57,413 nt of DNA, taken from the NCBI GenBank assembly GCA_034112105.1, contig JAWUVZ010000110.1, positions 1 through 57,413 on the forward strand, read 5' to 3'. The translations under genes were made by a program, and so were the position numbers. This stretch comes from Glaciecola sp034112105 (lineage in GTDB: Bacteria > Pseudomonadota > Gammaproteobacteria > Enterobacterales > Alteromonadaceae). Positions 18,415-26,334 of this stretch are shown here, one piece after another. The notes beneath the pieces were generated by a model that was not told where the DNA came from, searched no databases, and saw nothing but the letters and a program-made list of their open reading frames with translations. The number at the start of each line of letters is the position of its first letter. Position 1 is the first letter of the stretch.

Positions 18415-18682
18415 CGATTACCTCAGAATTCTCTAAATTATTAGGATCTTGTGCTTTGTTTTTAGCTTGCTGTTTCAGTTTGCGTTGTGCACGAGCCGCC
18501 ATGATGCGCTCTGCTCTAGCTCCCTCTTTTTGTACACCTTGTTTGATTTTTTTGCTCACAACAAGGCTCTGAATTAATACGCCAGCCATGCACAAAAATG
18601 TACAGATGAATGAAGCCCAAACGAAAAACGCATAGCCACCCATGTTAAAAAAGTCATTTATACTGTCAAATTGGAATGTCAT
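18398..18682 (-). CDS. ccmD: Small membrane protein CcmD
   Basis: A 94-residue protein with one membrane helix (about residues 15-38, GGYAFFVWASFICTFLCMAGVL) and a long basic cytoplasmic tail (KKIKQGVQKEGARAERIMAARAQRKLK). It is longer than E. coli CcmD (69 residues), mainly in the tail. CcmD helps release haem-loaded CcmE from the CcmABC complex. It lies between ccmC and ccmE, as expected. Confidence 0.92.
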   Translation of the reverse strand: MTFQFDSINDFFNMGGYAFFVWASFICTFLCMAGVLIQSLVVSKKIKQGVQKEGARAERIMAARAQRKLKQQAKNKAQDPNNLENSEVIDEPKT

Positions 18683-19449
18683 TATTGCTTACCTTCCAAA
18701 TTTGCACTGCCTTCAAACCCGCCAAATCGCTTGGCTACCCAAGGCCGATGGAGGTCTCGCATAATGATTTCGTTTTTCATACGAATAATTGTGACCCAAC
18801 CGATAAAGGCAGCAAAGCCCAAAATACAAATCAGCAAAGGCCAGAGCATTTCAGGGGCGATAGACGGCTTGCCTATTTTAGTGATTGTTGCGCCCTGGTG
18901 CAGCGTGTTCCACCACTCCACTGAATAATGAATAATAGGAATATTAATAACACCCACCATGGCCATTACACCAGCTGCTTTGCCTGCCTGCTGTTTATCT
19001 TCAAATGCGCTATAAAGCGAAATAACACCCAGGTACAAAAACAATAAAATGAGTTGTGAGGTGAGTCGCGCATCCCAAATCCACCACGTTCCCCACATGG
19101 GCTTGCCCCAAAAAGACCCGGTAAACAATGAAATAAACGTCATTACGGCGCCAACAGGCGCAATGGCTATCATGAACATAAATGCCGTACGCCATTGCCA
19201 CACGATACCAACGAGTGCTGCAATGGCCATCGCAACATATGCGCCCATTGCTAATATTGCGCTTGGCACATGAATATAGATAATACGAAAAGAATCGCCC
19301 TGTTGGTAATCGGAAGGCGCGTAACCGAGCCCCCAAACAATACCGATAATAAGGCCTGTTATTGCGACAGCCGCAAACCAGTTTTGCAATACATCACATA
19401 ACCAATAGGCTTTTTCCGGTTTGGCGAACGAATTAATCCACTTCCACAT
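18682..19449 (-). CDS. ccmC: Haem-handling membrane protein CcmC
   Basis: A 255-residue, six-helix inner-membrane protein. The WWD motif is present as GTWWIWDARLTSQLILLFLY, and conserved histidines are visible in IIYIHVPSA and in the later VEWWNTLHQG. CcmC loads haem on to CcmE. It overlaps ccmB by one base at its start and ccmD by one base at its end. Confidence 0.97.
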   Translation of the reverse strand: MWKWINSFAKPEKAYWLCDVLQNWFAAVAITGLIIGIVWGLGYAPSDYQQGDSFRIIYIHVPSAILAMGAYVAMAIAALVGIVWQWRTAFMFMIAIAPVGAVMTFISLFTGSFWGKPMWGTWWIWDARLTSQLILLFLYLGVISLYSAFEDKQQAGKAAGVMAMVGVINIPIIHYSVEWWNTLHQGATITKIGKPSIAPEMLWPLLICILGFAAFIGWVTIIRMKNEIIMRDLHRPWVAKRFGGFEGSANLEGKQ

Positions 19450-20114
19450 TAGTTTTGACTCACTTTTAATGAATACGCGATTGCCATAGGAGACAACGCA
19501 ACTGAAAACAGGAGCAACGCCGCTATAATAGCAAGTTGCGGATAATAAGGTAATAACATTGATGCCGATTCGATGGCCGATGTAGCAAAAATTAATAACG
19601 GAATAAATATCGGAATTAATAGCAATGCTAAAAGCACGCCGCCTCGATGTAAACCTACCGTAAGAGCGACGCCAATAGCACCGACAAAGCTGATAAGCGG
19701 CGTTCCTAACAATAAAGTGAGCATGAGCGCAACATACATATCAAACGTGAGATTTAAGAACAGCGCAAGCAACGGTGAAATCAAAAATAACGGGACAATA
19801 TGCATCAGCCAGTGGGTGAGCACTTTCACCACAACAATCATATATAAAGGCGTAGGAGACAACATGTATTGCTCTAAACTACCGTCGGCAAAATCGTCAC
19901 GAAACATTCTTTCCATTCCAAGCAACAATGACAATATAGCCGCAACCCAAATAACTCCCCCACCAATACGTTGCAGCGTTTCCGGGCTTGGGCCGATAGC
20001 GAGTGGAAATAAGGTAATAACTAAAACGAAGAACATTAGCGGCTGCATCAACTCAGCGCGTTGACGATAGGCTAGCGCCAAATCCTTCTTAAATACAGAC
20101 TTCAACGCTACCAT
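19449..20114 (-). CDS. ccmB: CcmAB exporter membrane subunit CcmB
   Basis: A 221-residue, six-helix membrane protein. FKKDLALAYRQRAELMQPLMFFVLV at the N-terminus (residues 8-32) and the loop MERMFRDDFADGSLEQYMLSP are characteristic of CcmB. It is the membrane partner of CcmA in the complex that uses ATP to release holo-CcmE. It overlaps ccmA by seven bases. Confidence 0.97.
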   Translation of the reverse strand: MVALKSVFKKDLALAYRQRAELMQPLMFFVLVITLFPLAIGPSPETLQRIGGGVIWVAAILSLLLGMERMFRDDFADGSLEQYMLSPTPLYMIVVVKVLTHWLMHIVPLFLISPLLALFLNLTFDMYVALMLTLLLGTPLISFVGAIGVALTVGLHRGGVLLALLLIPIFIPLLIFATSAIESASMLLPYYPQLAIIAALLLFSVALSPMAIAYSLKVSQN

Positions 20115-20737
20115 GAATACTCCAGGTGCAAACGTGATAAAGGATAATCAATATTCAGCTGCTGATGAGATGTCATGATAATCGCCCCACCTGTTTTTAA
20201 AAATAATGTCATTTTTGCTTCGAGTTCAGCTATTAATTGAACGTCCAACGCGGTAAAAGGTTCATCTAGCACCCACAACGTAGCGTCAGTTTTAAGCCAC
20301 AGCTTAGCTAACGATACTCGACGTTGTTGACCGGCGGATAAATTTTTAATGGCAATGTCTTCTAGGCCAGTTAAGCCTAGTTCAGCCAAAATCTGATGAA
20401 TAGCGTCATCGTTTGTATCAACGCCGTGCTGCTGACACCAAAATTTGAGATTTTCGGTAGCGGTTAATAACTGACTAATACCTTGCTTGTGGCCGAAATA
20501 AAGTAAATGTTCACTGCCGTCATGTATATTTTTATGAATATCATAGCCATTAACTTCTACAGCTCCATTGGAAGGCGAACTCAAGCCAACCAAGATGCGC
20601 AGTAAACTGGTTTTCCCAGCTCCATTCTCCCCTGTTACATAAAGTAATTGGCTGGAATGGAGCTCTATATTGATATCTGAAAACAACTGGCGATCACTTT
20701 TTTCACAGGCCACTTGTTGTGCTAACAAAACACGCAA
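20108..20737 (-). CDS. ccmA: CcmAB exporter ATPase CcmA
   Basis: A 209-residue ABC ATPase. Walker A is GENGAGKTS, the signature is LSAGQQRRVSLAKL, Walker B is WVLDEPFTALD, and the switch His is in MTSHQ. LSAGQ and the short length are typical of CcmA. The open frame starts with TTG at 20737. A second TTG three codons in is also possible, and no ATG or clear ribosome site exists nearby. It is the first gene of the nine-gene ccm operon plus mlaA. Confidence 0.95.
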   Translation of the reverse strand: MRVLLAQQVACEKSDRQLFSDINIELHSSQLLYVTGENGAGKTSLLRILVGLSSPSNGAVEVNGYDIHKNIHDGSEHLLYFGHKQGISQLLTATENLKFWCQQHGVDTNDDAIHQILAELGLTGLEDIAIKNLSAGQQRRVSLAKLWLKTDATLWVLDEPFTALDVQLIAELEAKMTLFLKTGGAIIMTSHQQLNIDYPLSRLHLEYSW

Positions 20738-20962
20738 TTAGATATACTCGAATTAAGTTGATGAACTCGAGATTTTATCACAATATTCCGATGTTTGGTG
20801 TGCTTAATCAGCAACCAACGTATGGAATATCCGATGTATTTGATAAACATCACACGATGTATTCTGATGATGATTTAATGCGTGGTATTTTTTTACAAGA
20901 AACTGGGCATAAACTGCGATCCAACCATTGCTTTTTGGGGGCCGCGGCCGATAATTATTAAT

Positions 20963-23428
20963 ATGGCTGATATAACAACAGTAACACTAAACCAATTGAA
21001 TGCGCTGACTCGAGGTTCAGAACTTTCGGCTACCAGAAATAATGCCAATACCAGCAATGCAAACACCCCGAACAACGCTGCTGCAAAAGTCGTTGTAAGC
21101 CAAGTATCATCAAATACAGTGACATTAACTAACCTACAAAGTAAGCAGTCGGTGCAGTTGCCAGCAAACGTGCTTGCTAATTTAGGCAATATCAAAGCAG
21201 GTCAATCCTTTGAACTCGTTGGTATTGCCAATAAACCCAACACCTATGCGCTTATTCCTGTCGCTGTTACTAACAGGCAAAGTGCGAACCCTAGCCAACA
21301 ATCGAGACTGCTTGCTAGCACTAATATTAGCGTAAACGACAATCAATTAAATGCACTTGTTGGCAAGGCATCAGCAAATGGAGATGTTAGTTTTGGTGGC
21401 AAGCCAGTTATTAACATAGCAGGCAGAGTAAGCGCAATTTCAGCTAATCAAGTTACGCTTAGTTTTACAGTGCCGAGCTCAAACTTACCCGCTCAACAAG
21501 CTCAAATAAGCTTAACTCAAGCCCAAGCAAACAGTTTGAGCGTGAATGGTAATGTCAGTATTGCCGCTGATATAAGTGCCCAGCAAGCAAAGATACTATC
21601 GCTGACCAGCACCAGCATACAAAATGCCCTTAGTGCAAAACAGCCAAATAAAATAATTAGCCTAAGTTCACAGCTAGCAGAACTAAACAATACAGCGCTG
21701 CCTAATAAGTTAATCAGCGCCTCAATTTTGCAGCAGCTATCAATTGGTTCAGCGTCAATCAGCTCAGCACTAAACAATCGACAGAACAATGCATTACCCG
21801 GCCTAAACCAAGCCATCATTCCTTTAACTGATGCCAAACTGTCTGACCTGCCAAAAGCGCTATTAACCTCACTTCAAAACGCGATAGCAAAAGTAAATAC
21901 AACAGCGGCAACTCAAGTATCTCTGGTTATTGAGGGCAACGGGAATGCGAACACACTAAAACTATCTGTTTTAGGGAATCTGAGTAAATCATCCGTTGAA
22001 CTTAATGCGAATCAAATACGAGCGCTGCTAGCGGGTGTTGATGGTAAAACAGTGGGGAACAACAGCTTGGTTGATGCAGCTAGGGCGCAGATTGCGAATA
22101 CGCAATCTGGTACGCGCTTAATTGCGAATGGCTCGGATGCTAAAGCACCGGGCAATGTTTCAGTAGCAAGCGCACTATCGAACACCATTGCAAAACAAGG
22201 GTTCATTGGGAGTCGCGCGCAATTAGGCGTTAATCAAGCGGGTAACCCATCGGTAACAAACCCACCATCAGATTTACGTGGCACCAACCCAGCAACAAAT
22301 GCCCCAAATTTCAACACTAAGCTGTTGTTAGAGCAATTAACTAAGTTCATCAGTTCACCTGCCCAAGGCTCTCAGGCTGCTAACACAAACAATTCAACTA
22401 TATTAACGCAACTGTTAAGTCAATTACCAAATACAAAACTAAGCTCGGCAATTGAACAATTAACTAATTCAGGCGCGATCCAAAACCCAAATCCAGCGAG
22501 CACTATTGATGCATTGAAGGCGCAGGTCCAAGCATTAAGTAAAACCACATTAGCGCAGTCGGCAAGTCAAACACAAACCCTGTCAAATATTATCAACGCA
22601 TTGAATGCTGAAGCAGACATCGCTCAACTAAGCCCTGAAACGCAAACGCTTCTGCGAAACATTAGAGAACAATTACCAACAACACAACCGGCAATAGATG
22701 CTAGAGCAATACAGCAGTTAGTTGGCGCGCCGTTAAATAATGCACCATTGAATGCACTGTCACCCGTCGCTGCTAGTAGTTTCTTATCGGGATTAGTGAC
22801 ATTGCTGCAGGTGAGCTTAGCATCCAAGCTACAACGACAATCGAATAAACAAGCAAGCAAAGTGCAGGATCAAATTCCTGACATTATTAAAACCATAGTG
22901 CCAAATATTAAGAGCACCCAGAGCGCCAAATTATTGCAAGACTTTAGGCAGTTCGATGCTAAACACACACTGAGCGCCGAAGTCGCTAAGATGTTATTTA
23001 GTCACCAAAATCACAAGCTCAACAGTATTGAGTCTTCATTGCATGGACAAGATCAGCTCTACTATGCCCTACCCAATATTTTCAATAAAAATGCAGACGA
23101 TATTGAATTACTCGTAAAGCGAGAAACTCGTCAAGACAATAGTGAAAACAGTAATGAGGGTGACTCGTCTTGGTACTTAACGATGAAGTTAGATGTTGGT
23201 CCGTTAGGTCAAATATTAGCAAAAACACAATTAACAGATGATGAAATAAAGTTGCAACTTTATACGTCAACCACTGAGCTTAAAAATAAGGCATTGGACA
23301 TGCTGCCCTATTTACAACGACGGCTGTCGGCATTAGGCATTAATTTAATCGAAAAATCTTGCCAATTAGGAAAAATCCCAAAGCAGCTTAAAAGCGAGCA
23401 TTATCACGTTTTTGAAACGCAAGTATAG
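20963..23428 (+). CDS. FliK-like flagellar hook-length control protein
   Basis: An 821-residue protein. About 600 residues are low-complexity, rich in Asn, Ala, Ser, Gln and Thr. The compact C-terminal domain (about 700-821; WYLTMKLDVGPLGQILAKTQL and RRLSALGINL) resembles the Flg_hook domain of FliK. The long disordered ruler plus a C-terminal switch domain is how FliK-type proteins work. The open frame starts 27 codons earlier, but ATG 20963 gives the MADITTVTLNQL start expected of the family. It is followed after 35 bases by an FlhB C-terminal-like gene. No other flagellar gene is in the window, so this may be a second, FliK2-type copy. Confidence 0.75.
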   Translation: MADITTVTLNQLNALTRGSELSATRNNANTSNANTPNNAAAKVVVSQVSSNTVTLTNLQSKQSVQLPANVLANLGNIKAGQSFELVGIANKPNTYALIPVAVTNRQSANPSQQSRLLASTNISVNDNQLNALVGKASANGDVSFGGKPVINIAGRVSAISANQVTLSFTVPSSNLPAQQAQISLTQAQANSLSVNGNVSIAADISAQQAKILSLTSTSIQNALSAKQPNKIISLSSQLAELNNTALPNKLISASILQQLSIGSASISSALNNRQNNALPGLNQAIIPLTDAKLSDLPKALLTSLQNAIAKVNTTAATQVSLVIEGNGNANTLKLSVLGNLSKSSVELNANQIRALLAGVDGKTVGNNSLVDAARAQIANTQSGTRLIANGSDAKAPGNVSVASALSNTIAKQGFIGSRAQLGVNQAGNPSVTNPPSDLRGTNPATNAPNFNTKLLLEQLTKFISSPAQGSQAANTNNSTILTQLLSQLPNTKLSSAIEQLTNSGAIQNPNPASTIDALKAQVQALSKTTLAQSASQTQTLSNIINALNAEADIAQLSPETQTLLRNIREQLPTTQPAIDARAIQQLVGAPLNNAPLNALSPVAASSFLSGLVTLLQVSLASKLQRQSNKQASKVQDQIPDIIKTIVPNIKSTQSAKLLQDFRQFDAKHTLSAEVAKMLFSHQNHKLNSIESSLHGQDQLYYALPNIFNKNADDIELLVKRETRQDNSENSNEGDSSWYLTMKLDVGPLGQILAKTQLTDDEIKLQLYTSTTELKNKALDMLPYLQRRLSALGINLIEKSCQLGKIPKQLKSEHYHVFETQV

Positions 23429-23463
23429 TGTTCAATTGACATGTAACGGAGTCTATTTAAGAC

Positions 23464-23772
23464 ATGAAAGACGACACGAAGAAAGCCATTGGACTGAAGT
23501 ACAGCAACGCCGATAACAATTCGCCAACCGTCATAGCAAAAGGATTTGGGGGCTTGGCAGATGAAATTATTGAGCTGGCAAAGCAAAATGGCGTTATGAT
23601 CCATGAAGACCCATACTTAAGCGATTTGTTAGCTAGGATGGATTTAGGTCAAGAAATACCAGAAAAGCTCTATCATGTTATTGCTGAACTTATTGCGTTT
23701 TCTTATGTATTGCAGGGCAAGTTTCCTGAGTCGTGGTCAAATGTTCATAATAAAATTGATTTTAAAGGGTAA
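23464..23772 (+). CDS. Stand-alone FlhB C-terminal-domain protein (FlhX/FhlB-like)
   Basis: A 102-residue protein that matches only the cytoplasmic C-terminal part of FlhB/EscU-type export switch proteins. Matching segments are AIGLKYSNADNNSPTVIAKG, then GLADEIIELAKQNGVMIHED, and LGQEIPEKLYHVIAELIAF. It begins just after where the autocleavage site N-P-T-H would be, and that tetrapeptide is absent. The membrane domain is also absent. It therefore resembles a pre-cleaved FlhB-CC fragment. It follows the FliK-like gene by 35 bases, and FliK acts on FlhB-CC, so the pair makes functional sense. Confidence 0.85.
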   Translation: MKDDTKKAIGLKYSNADNNSPTVIAKGFGGLADEIIELAKQNGVMIHEDPYLSDLLARMDLGQEIPEKLYHVIAELIAFSYVLQGKFPESWSNVHNKIDFKG

Positions 23773-23971
23773 TCATCTAATTACTGTGCTGCATAATGAT
23801 AGACAGGTAAATCTGAATCACCGTACTTGCAACTTTCTTTATTAGCTGTCGATGGCAGCAACATCCCATGCCAAGAAGGGTAAAACCTACCGTATTTTTA
23901 TTACGATTAACAATACTAATATTAGCCAGACCGAGACTCTCTAACAGTAAAATAAAAGCAGCTAAAAAAAT

Positions 23972-24003
23972 CAAAAAAAAATGGCTAAACAAGTCAGCCA
24001 TTA
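23972..24003 (-). terminator. Probable recA terminator
   Basis: Read on the minus strand, a 7-bp stem (AATGGCT / AGCCATT, nine-base loop) is followed by a run of nine T's. It lies 135 bases beyond the recA stop codon with no gene between, so it is the likely end of the recA transcript. Confidence 0.7.
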
Positions 24004-24062
24004 AAAACTACCGCTAGAGGGCAGCGCTAAATAGTTTGCCACTCCCCTAATTGATTTGTATA

Positions 24063-24107
24063 CAAATAAGGGAACGACAAATAAGGGCACGACAAATAAG
24101 CTCGGGA
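24063..24107. repeat. Three tandem copies of a 15-base repeat
   Basis: The unit is CAAATAAGGGAACGA at 24063-24077, CAAATAAGGGCACGA at 24078-24092, and a diverged third copy beginning CAAATAAG at 24093. It lies just downstream of the recA stop codon, before the terminator. Confidence 0.85.
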
Positions 24108-24137
24108 GGGTGTTGAGCTATAAGTTGTTACTATCTT

Positions 24138-25280
24138 TTATTCTTCGTTTTCGTTTTCAGTTTCTGCATCGTCATCATCAGATTCGGTCACTGCAGGCTC
24201 ATCAGCTTTTTTGGTTTTAGGCATTAGCAACTCAGCACGAATTAAACCTTCAATTTCGTCTGCCATTTCTACATGCTCTTTCAAATAGTTAACAACGTTA
24301 GCTTTACCTTGACCAATTCGCTCGCCCTTGTAGCTGTACCAAGCACCGGCTTTTTCAACTAACTTCTGCTTAACGCCTAAATCAATTAGTTCTGCTTGTT
24401 TACAGATGCCAGCACCATACATAATCTGGAATTCAGCTTGTTTAAACGGTGGTGCAACTTTGTTTTTAACAACCTTAACGCGGGTTTCGTTACCCACCAC
24501 TTCATCGCCGTCTTTTATTGCGCCTATACGACGTATATCTAAACGAACTGATGCGTAAAACTTAAGTGCGTTACCACCGGTAGTGGTTTCAGGGTTACCG
24601 AACATCACACCAATTTTCATACGAATTTGGTTGATAAAGATAACCAGTGTATTTGAACGCTTGATATTTGCGGTTAATTTACGTAAAGCTTGAGACATTA
24701 GACGTGCTTGCAAACCAACGTGTGAATCACCCATATCGCCTTCAATTTCAGCTCTTGGCGTTAACGCGGCTACGGAGTCAATTACGACTACATCAACAGC
24801 ATTTGAGCGAACTAGCATGTCGCAAATTTCAAGAGCTTGCTCACCTGTATCAGGTTGTGAAACCAGTAAATCATTAATATTTACGCCTAATTTTTCAGCA
24901 TAAATAGGGTCAAGAGCATGCTCAGCATCAACAAAGGCGCATACCTTACCTTTCTTCTGCGCTTCAGCGATAACTTGAAGTGTTAGCGTTGTTTTACCAG
25001 AAGATTCCGGACCATATATTTCAACAACACGGCCGCAAGGTAAACCACCTATTCCTAAGGCGATATCGATAGTGAGTGAACCTGAGGATATTGCTTCTAT
25101 GTCAAGTGCTTGGTTATCACCCAGACGCATGATAGCGCCTTTACCGAATTGTTTTTCAATTTGACCTAGGGCTGCTTCTAGTGCACGGCTTTTGTTTTCG
25201 CTCATGCCTTTGTCTTCGTTACCCGTTCTTCTCGCTGGTGCTGCTTTTTTAGTTTTTTCAGCTTTTTTTAACAAGGCCAT
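24138..25280 (-). CDS. recA: Recombinase A with an N-terminal basic extension
   Basis: A 380-residue RecA: strand exchange, and the co-protease that triggers LexA cleavage. Walker A is GPESSGKTT. FINQIRMKIGVMFGNPETTTGG (split by residues 212-233) is the DNA-binding L2 region, and GEQALEICDMLVRS is also typical. The C-terminal acidic tail (SDDDDAETENENEE) is the usual autoregulatory tail. Compared with common RecA proteins it has about 25 extra N-terminal residues, rich in Lys and Ala (KKAEKTKKAAPARR). The upstream ATG has AGGAG eight bases before it, whereas the internal Met26 has only a weak AAAGG-like sequence, so the longer form is preferred. Confidence 0.97.
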   Translation of the reverse strand: MALLKKAEKTKKAAPARRTGNEDKGMSENKSRALEAALGQIEKQFGKGAIMRLGDNQALDIEAISSGSLTIDIALGIGGLPCGRVVEIYGPESSGKTTLTLQVIAEAQKKGKVCAFVDAEHALDPIYAEKLGVNINDLLVSQPDTGEQALEICDMLVRSNAVDVVVIDSVAALTPRAEIEGDMGDSHVGLQARLMSQALRKLTANIKRSNTLVIFINQIRMKIGVMFGNPETTTGGNALKFYASVRLDIRRIGAIKDGDEVVGNETRVKVVKNKVAPPFKQAEFQIMYGAGICKQAELIDLGVKQKLVEKAGAWYSYKGERIGQGKANVVNYLKEHVEMADEIEGLIRAELLMPKTKKADEPAVTESDDDDAETENENEE

Positions 25281-25479
25281 TAAATTACTCCTAGGTGCAT
25301 TTTATTATGTTTTAGTAAGCGCTGTGTCTACTTATGAAGATGTTCACATTGCTCGTTATTTGTTTAGCAAATAAGCCACTTACCAAACCGTTTTTTATGA
25401 GTTATTTTGGTTAGATGCCTTCGGCGTAAGTCCATTTTTATACAGAGCTAAACCAAGACACCTAATCATTTATATCGCA
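25281..25479 (-). other. Long untranslated leader of recA
   Basis: About 190 bases lie between the predicted recA start of transcription and its ATG. They hold a small hairpin (TTATTTG / CAAATAA, five-base loop, 25356-25374) and a weaker one nearer the promoter. No leader peptide or known riboswitch is recognised. Together with the promoter and the stretch to pncC this makes up the 381-base gap. Confidence 0.5.
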
Positions 25480-25507
25480 AGTATACTGTATAACCATACA
25501 GTTTCAA
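25480..25507 (-). promoter_or_regulatory. LexA-controlled recA promoter
   Basis: Read on the minus strand: -35 TTGAAA (25502-25507), a 16-base spacer that is exactly the perfect SOS box CTGTATGGTTATACAG (25486-25501), then -10 TATACT (25480-25485). The box fits CTGT-N8-ACAG with both half-sites intact. LexA bound here would block RNA polymerase, as at the E. coli recA promoter, which has the same arrangement. Confidence 0.95.
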
Positions 25508-25661
25508 CACTGAATTTTAAAAAAATTTTAACTCTATGAATTTATTAGTGTTTTTGTTTATTGCGTGAACTTTACAAGCAATTAAAGTAATCAGCGAATG
25601 TATGAAATTGTATTTTTTGGCGTTTTATACAGTATCTATGAACACCTTAACTAAAAAAGAG

Positions 25662-26243
25662 TTACGTGTTAACTAGGCTGACGATCAGTTCTTTTAACGC
25701 GAGATTAATTGCTTGGTCTCGAACTTGTTGTCGGTCTCCACTAAAACAGCGTGAAAAACAACGAGTATGGATTTGATTGCGGTGTTTGTTCGCCGAACCG
25801 TTTGAATGCAGGGTATCGATAGTATTTACTTGTTCAGGTTTGACTTCATTGGTCTTAAGCGCAATAGCAAACCATACTAAACCCACGGGTTTAGATACTG
25901 TGCCGCCGCCAGGACCCGCAACGCCACTAATCGAAATGCATAAATCAGCACCACTTTTTTGTAATCCCCCTTCTGCCATTTCGCGCACGACTTGTGAAGA
26001 CACTGCGCCAAATTCAGCCAACGAGGCTAAATTAACACCCACTTCTTCGTGTTTCGCTTGGTTAGAATAGGTAACCCATGATTTCTCGAACCATTGCGAT
26101 GAACCAGGAACGCCGGTAATAGCGAAGGCAACGCCACCGCCTGTGCATGACTCAACCGACACCACTTTTTTGTCTTTCGCGAGCAGCTCATCACCGAGTT
26201 TACGAGCTAGGTCACTCACACTTTTTATCGTTAAGTTTTGCAA
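25662..26243 (-). CDS. pncC: Nicotinamide-nucleotide amidase (CinA C-terminal family)
   Basis: A 193-residue CinA-C domain protein. It deamidates nicotinamide mononucleotide to nicotinate mononucleotide in pyridine nucleotide recycling. VVSVESCTGGGVAFAIT carries the catalytic Ser region, and SGVAGPGGGT and VGLVWFAIA are typical. A loop near residues 130-165, rich in His, Asn and Cys, is longer than usual before CFSGDRQQVRDQA. The start is TTG and no nearby ATG is available. It lies upstream of recA in the same direction, which is the common arrangement, but the 381-base gap and recA's own promoter separate them. Confidence 0.9.
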   Translation of the reverse strand: MQNLTIKSVSDLARKLGDELLAKDKKVVSVESCTGGGVAFAITGVPGSSQWFEKSWVTYSNQAKHEEVGVNLASLAEFGAVSSQVVREMAEGGLQKSGADLCISISGVAGPGGGTVSKPVGLVWFAIALKTNEVKPEQVNTIDTLHSNGSANKHRNQIHTRCFSRCFSGDRQQVRDQAINLALKELIVSLVNT

Positions 26244-26334
26244 TGTCTATTTATATCCCTGTGGTTTTCATTACAATGGCAACACATAATAAAGACAAGC
26301 TGAAGTTGTCACAACAGAAACCTGTTTAAAACGC

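Larger units (their letters stand above)
23773..24137. other. Gene-free stretch between the FlhB-like gene and recA
   Basis: 365 bases with no convincing gene. It holds a minus-strand terminator (23972-24003) and three copies of a 15-base direct repeat (24063-24107), both given separately. The remaining 200 bases next to the FlhB-like gene show nothing I can name. Confidence 0.6.

Noticed and set aside
20947..20954. A perfect flagellar sigma-28 -10 sequence, GCCGATAA, before the FliK-like gene
   Set aside because: No TAAA -35 lies at the right distance, and transcription would start at the ATG itself. The hit sits in a GC-palindromic stretch and is probably chance.
20719..20961. An 80-residue ORF between ccmA and the FliK-like gene
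   Set aside because: It overlaps the ccmA start on the other strand and has no ribosome site or recognisable domain.
23777..24001. A 74-residue minus-strand ORF with hydrophobic sequence
   Set aside because: Its start lies in the probable recA terminator hairpin and T-run, and it has no ribosome site.
25617..25632. A second SOS-box-like half-site, TTGG...ACAG, near the end of pncC
   Set aside because: Only one half matches, and it lies downstream of the pncC stop, not at a promoter.
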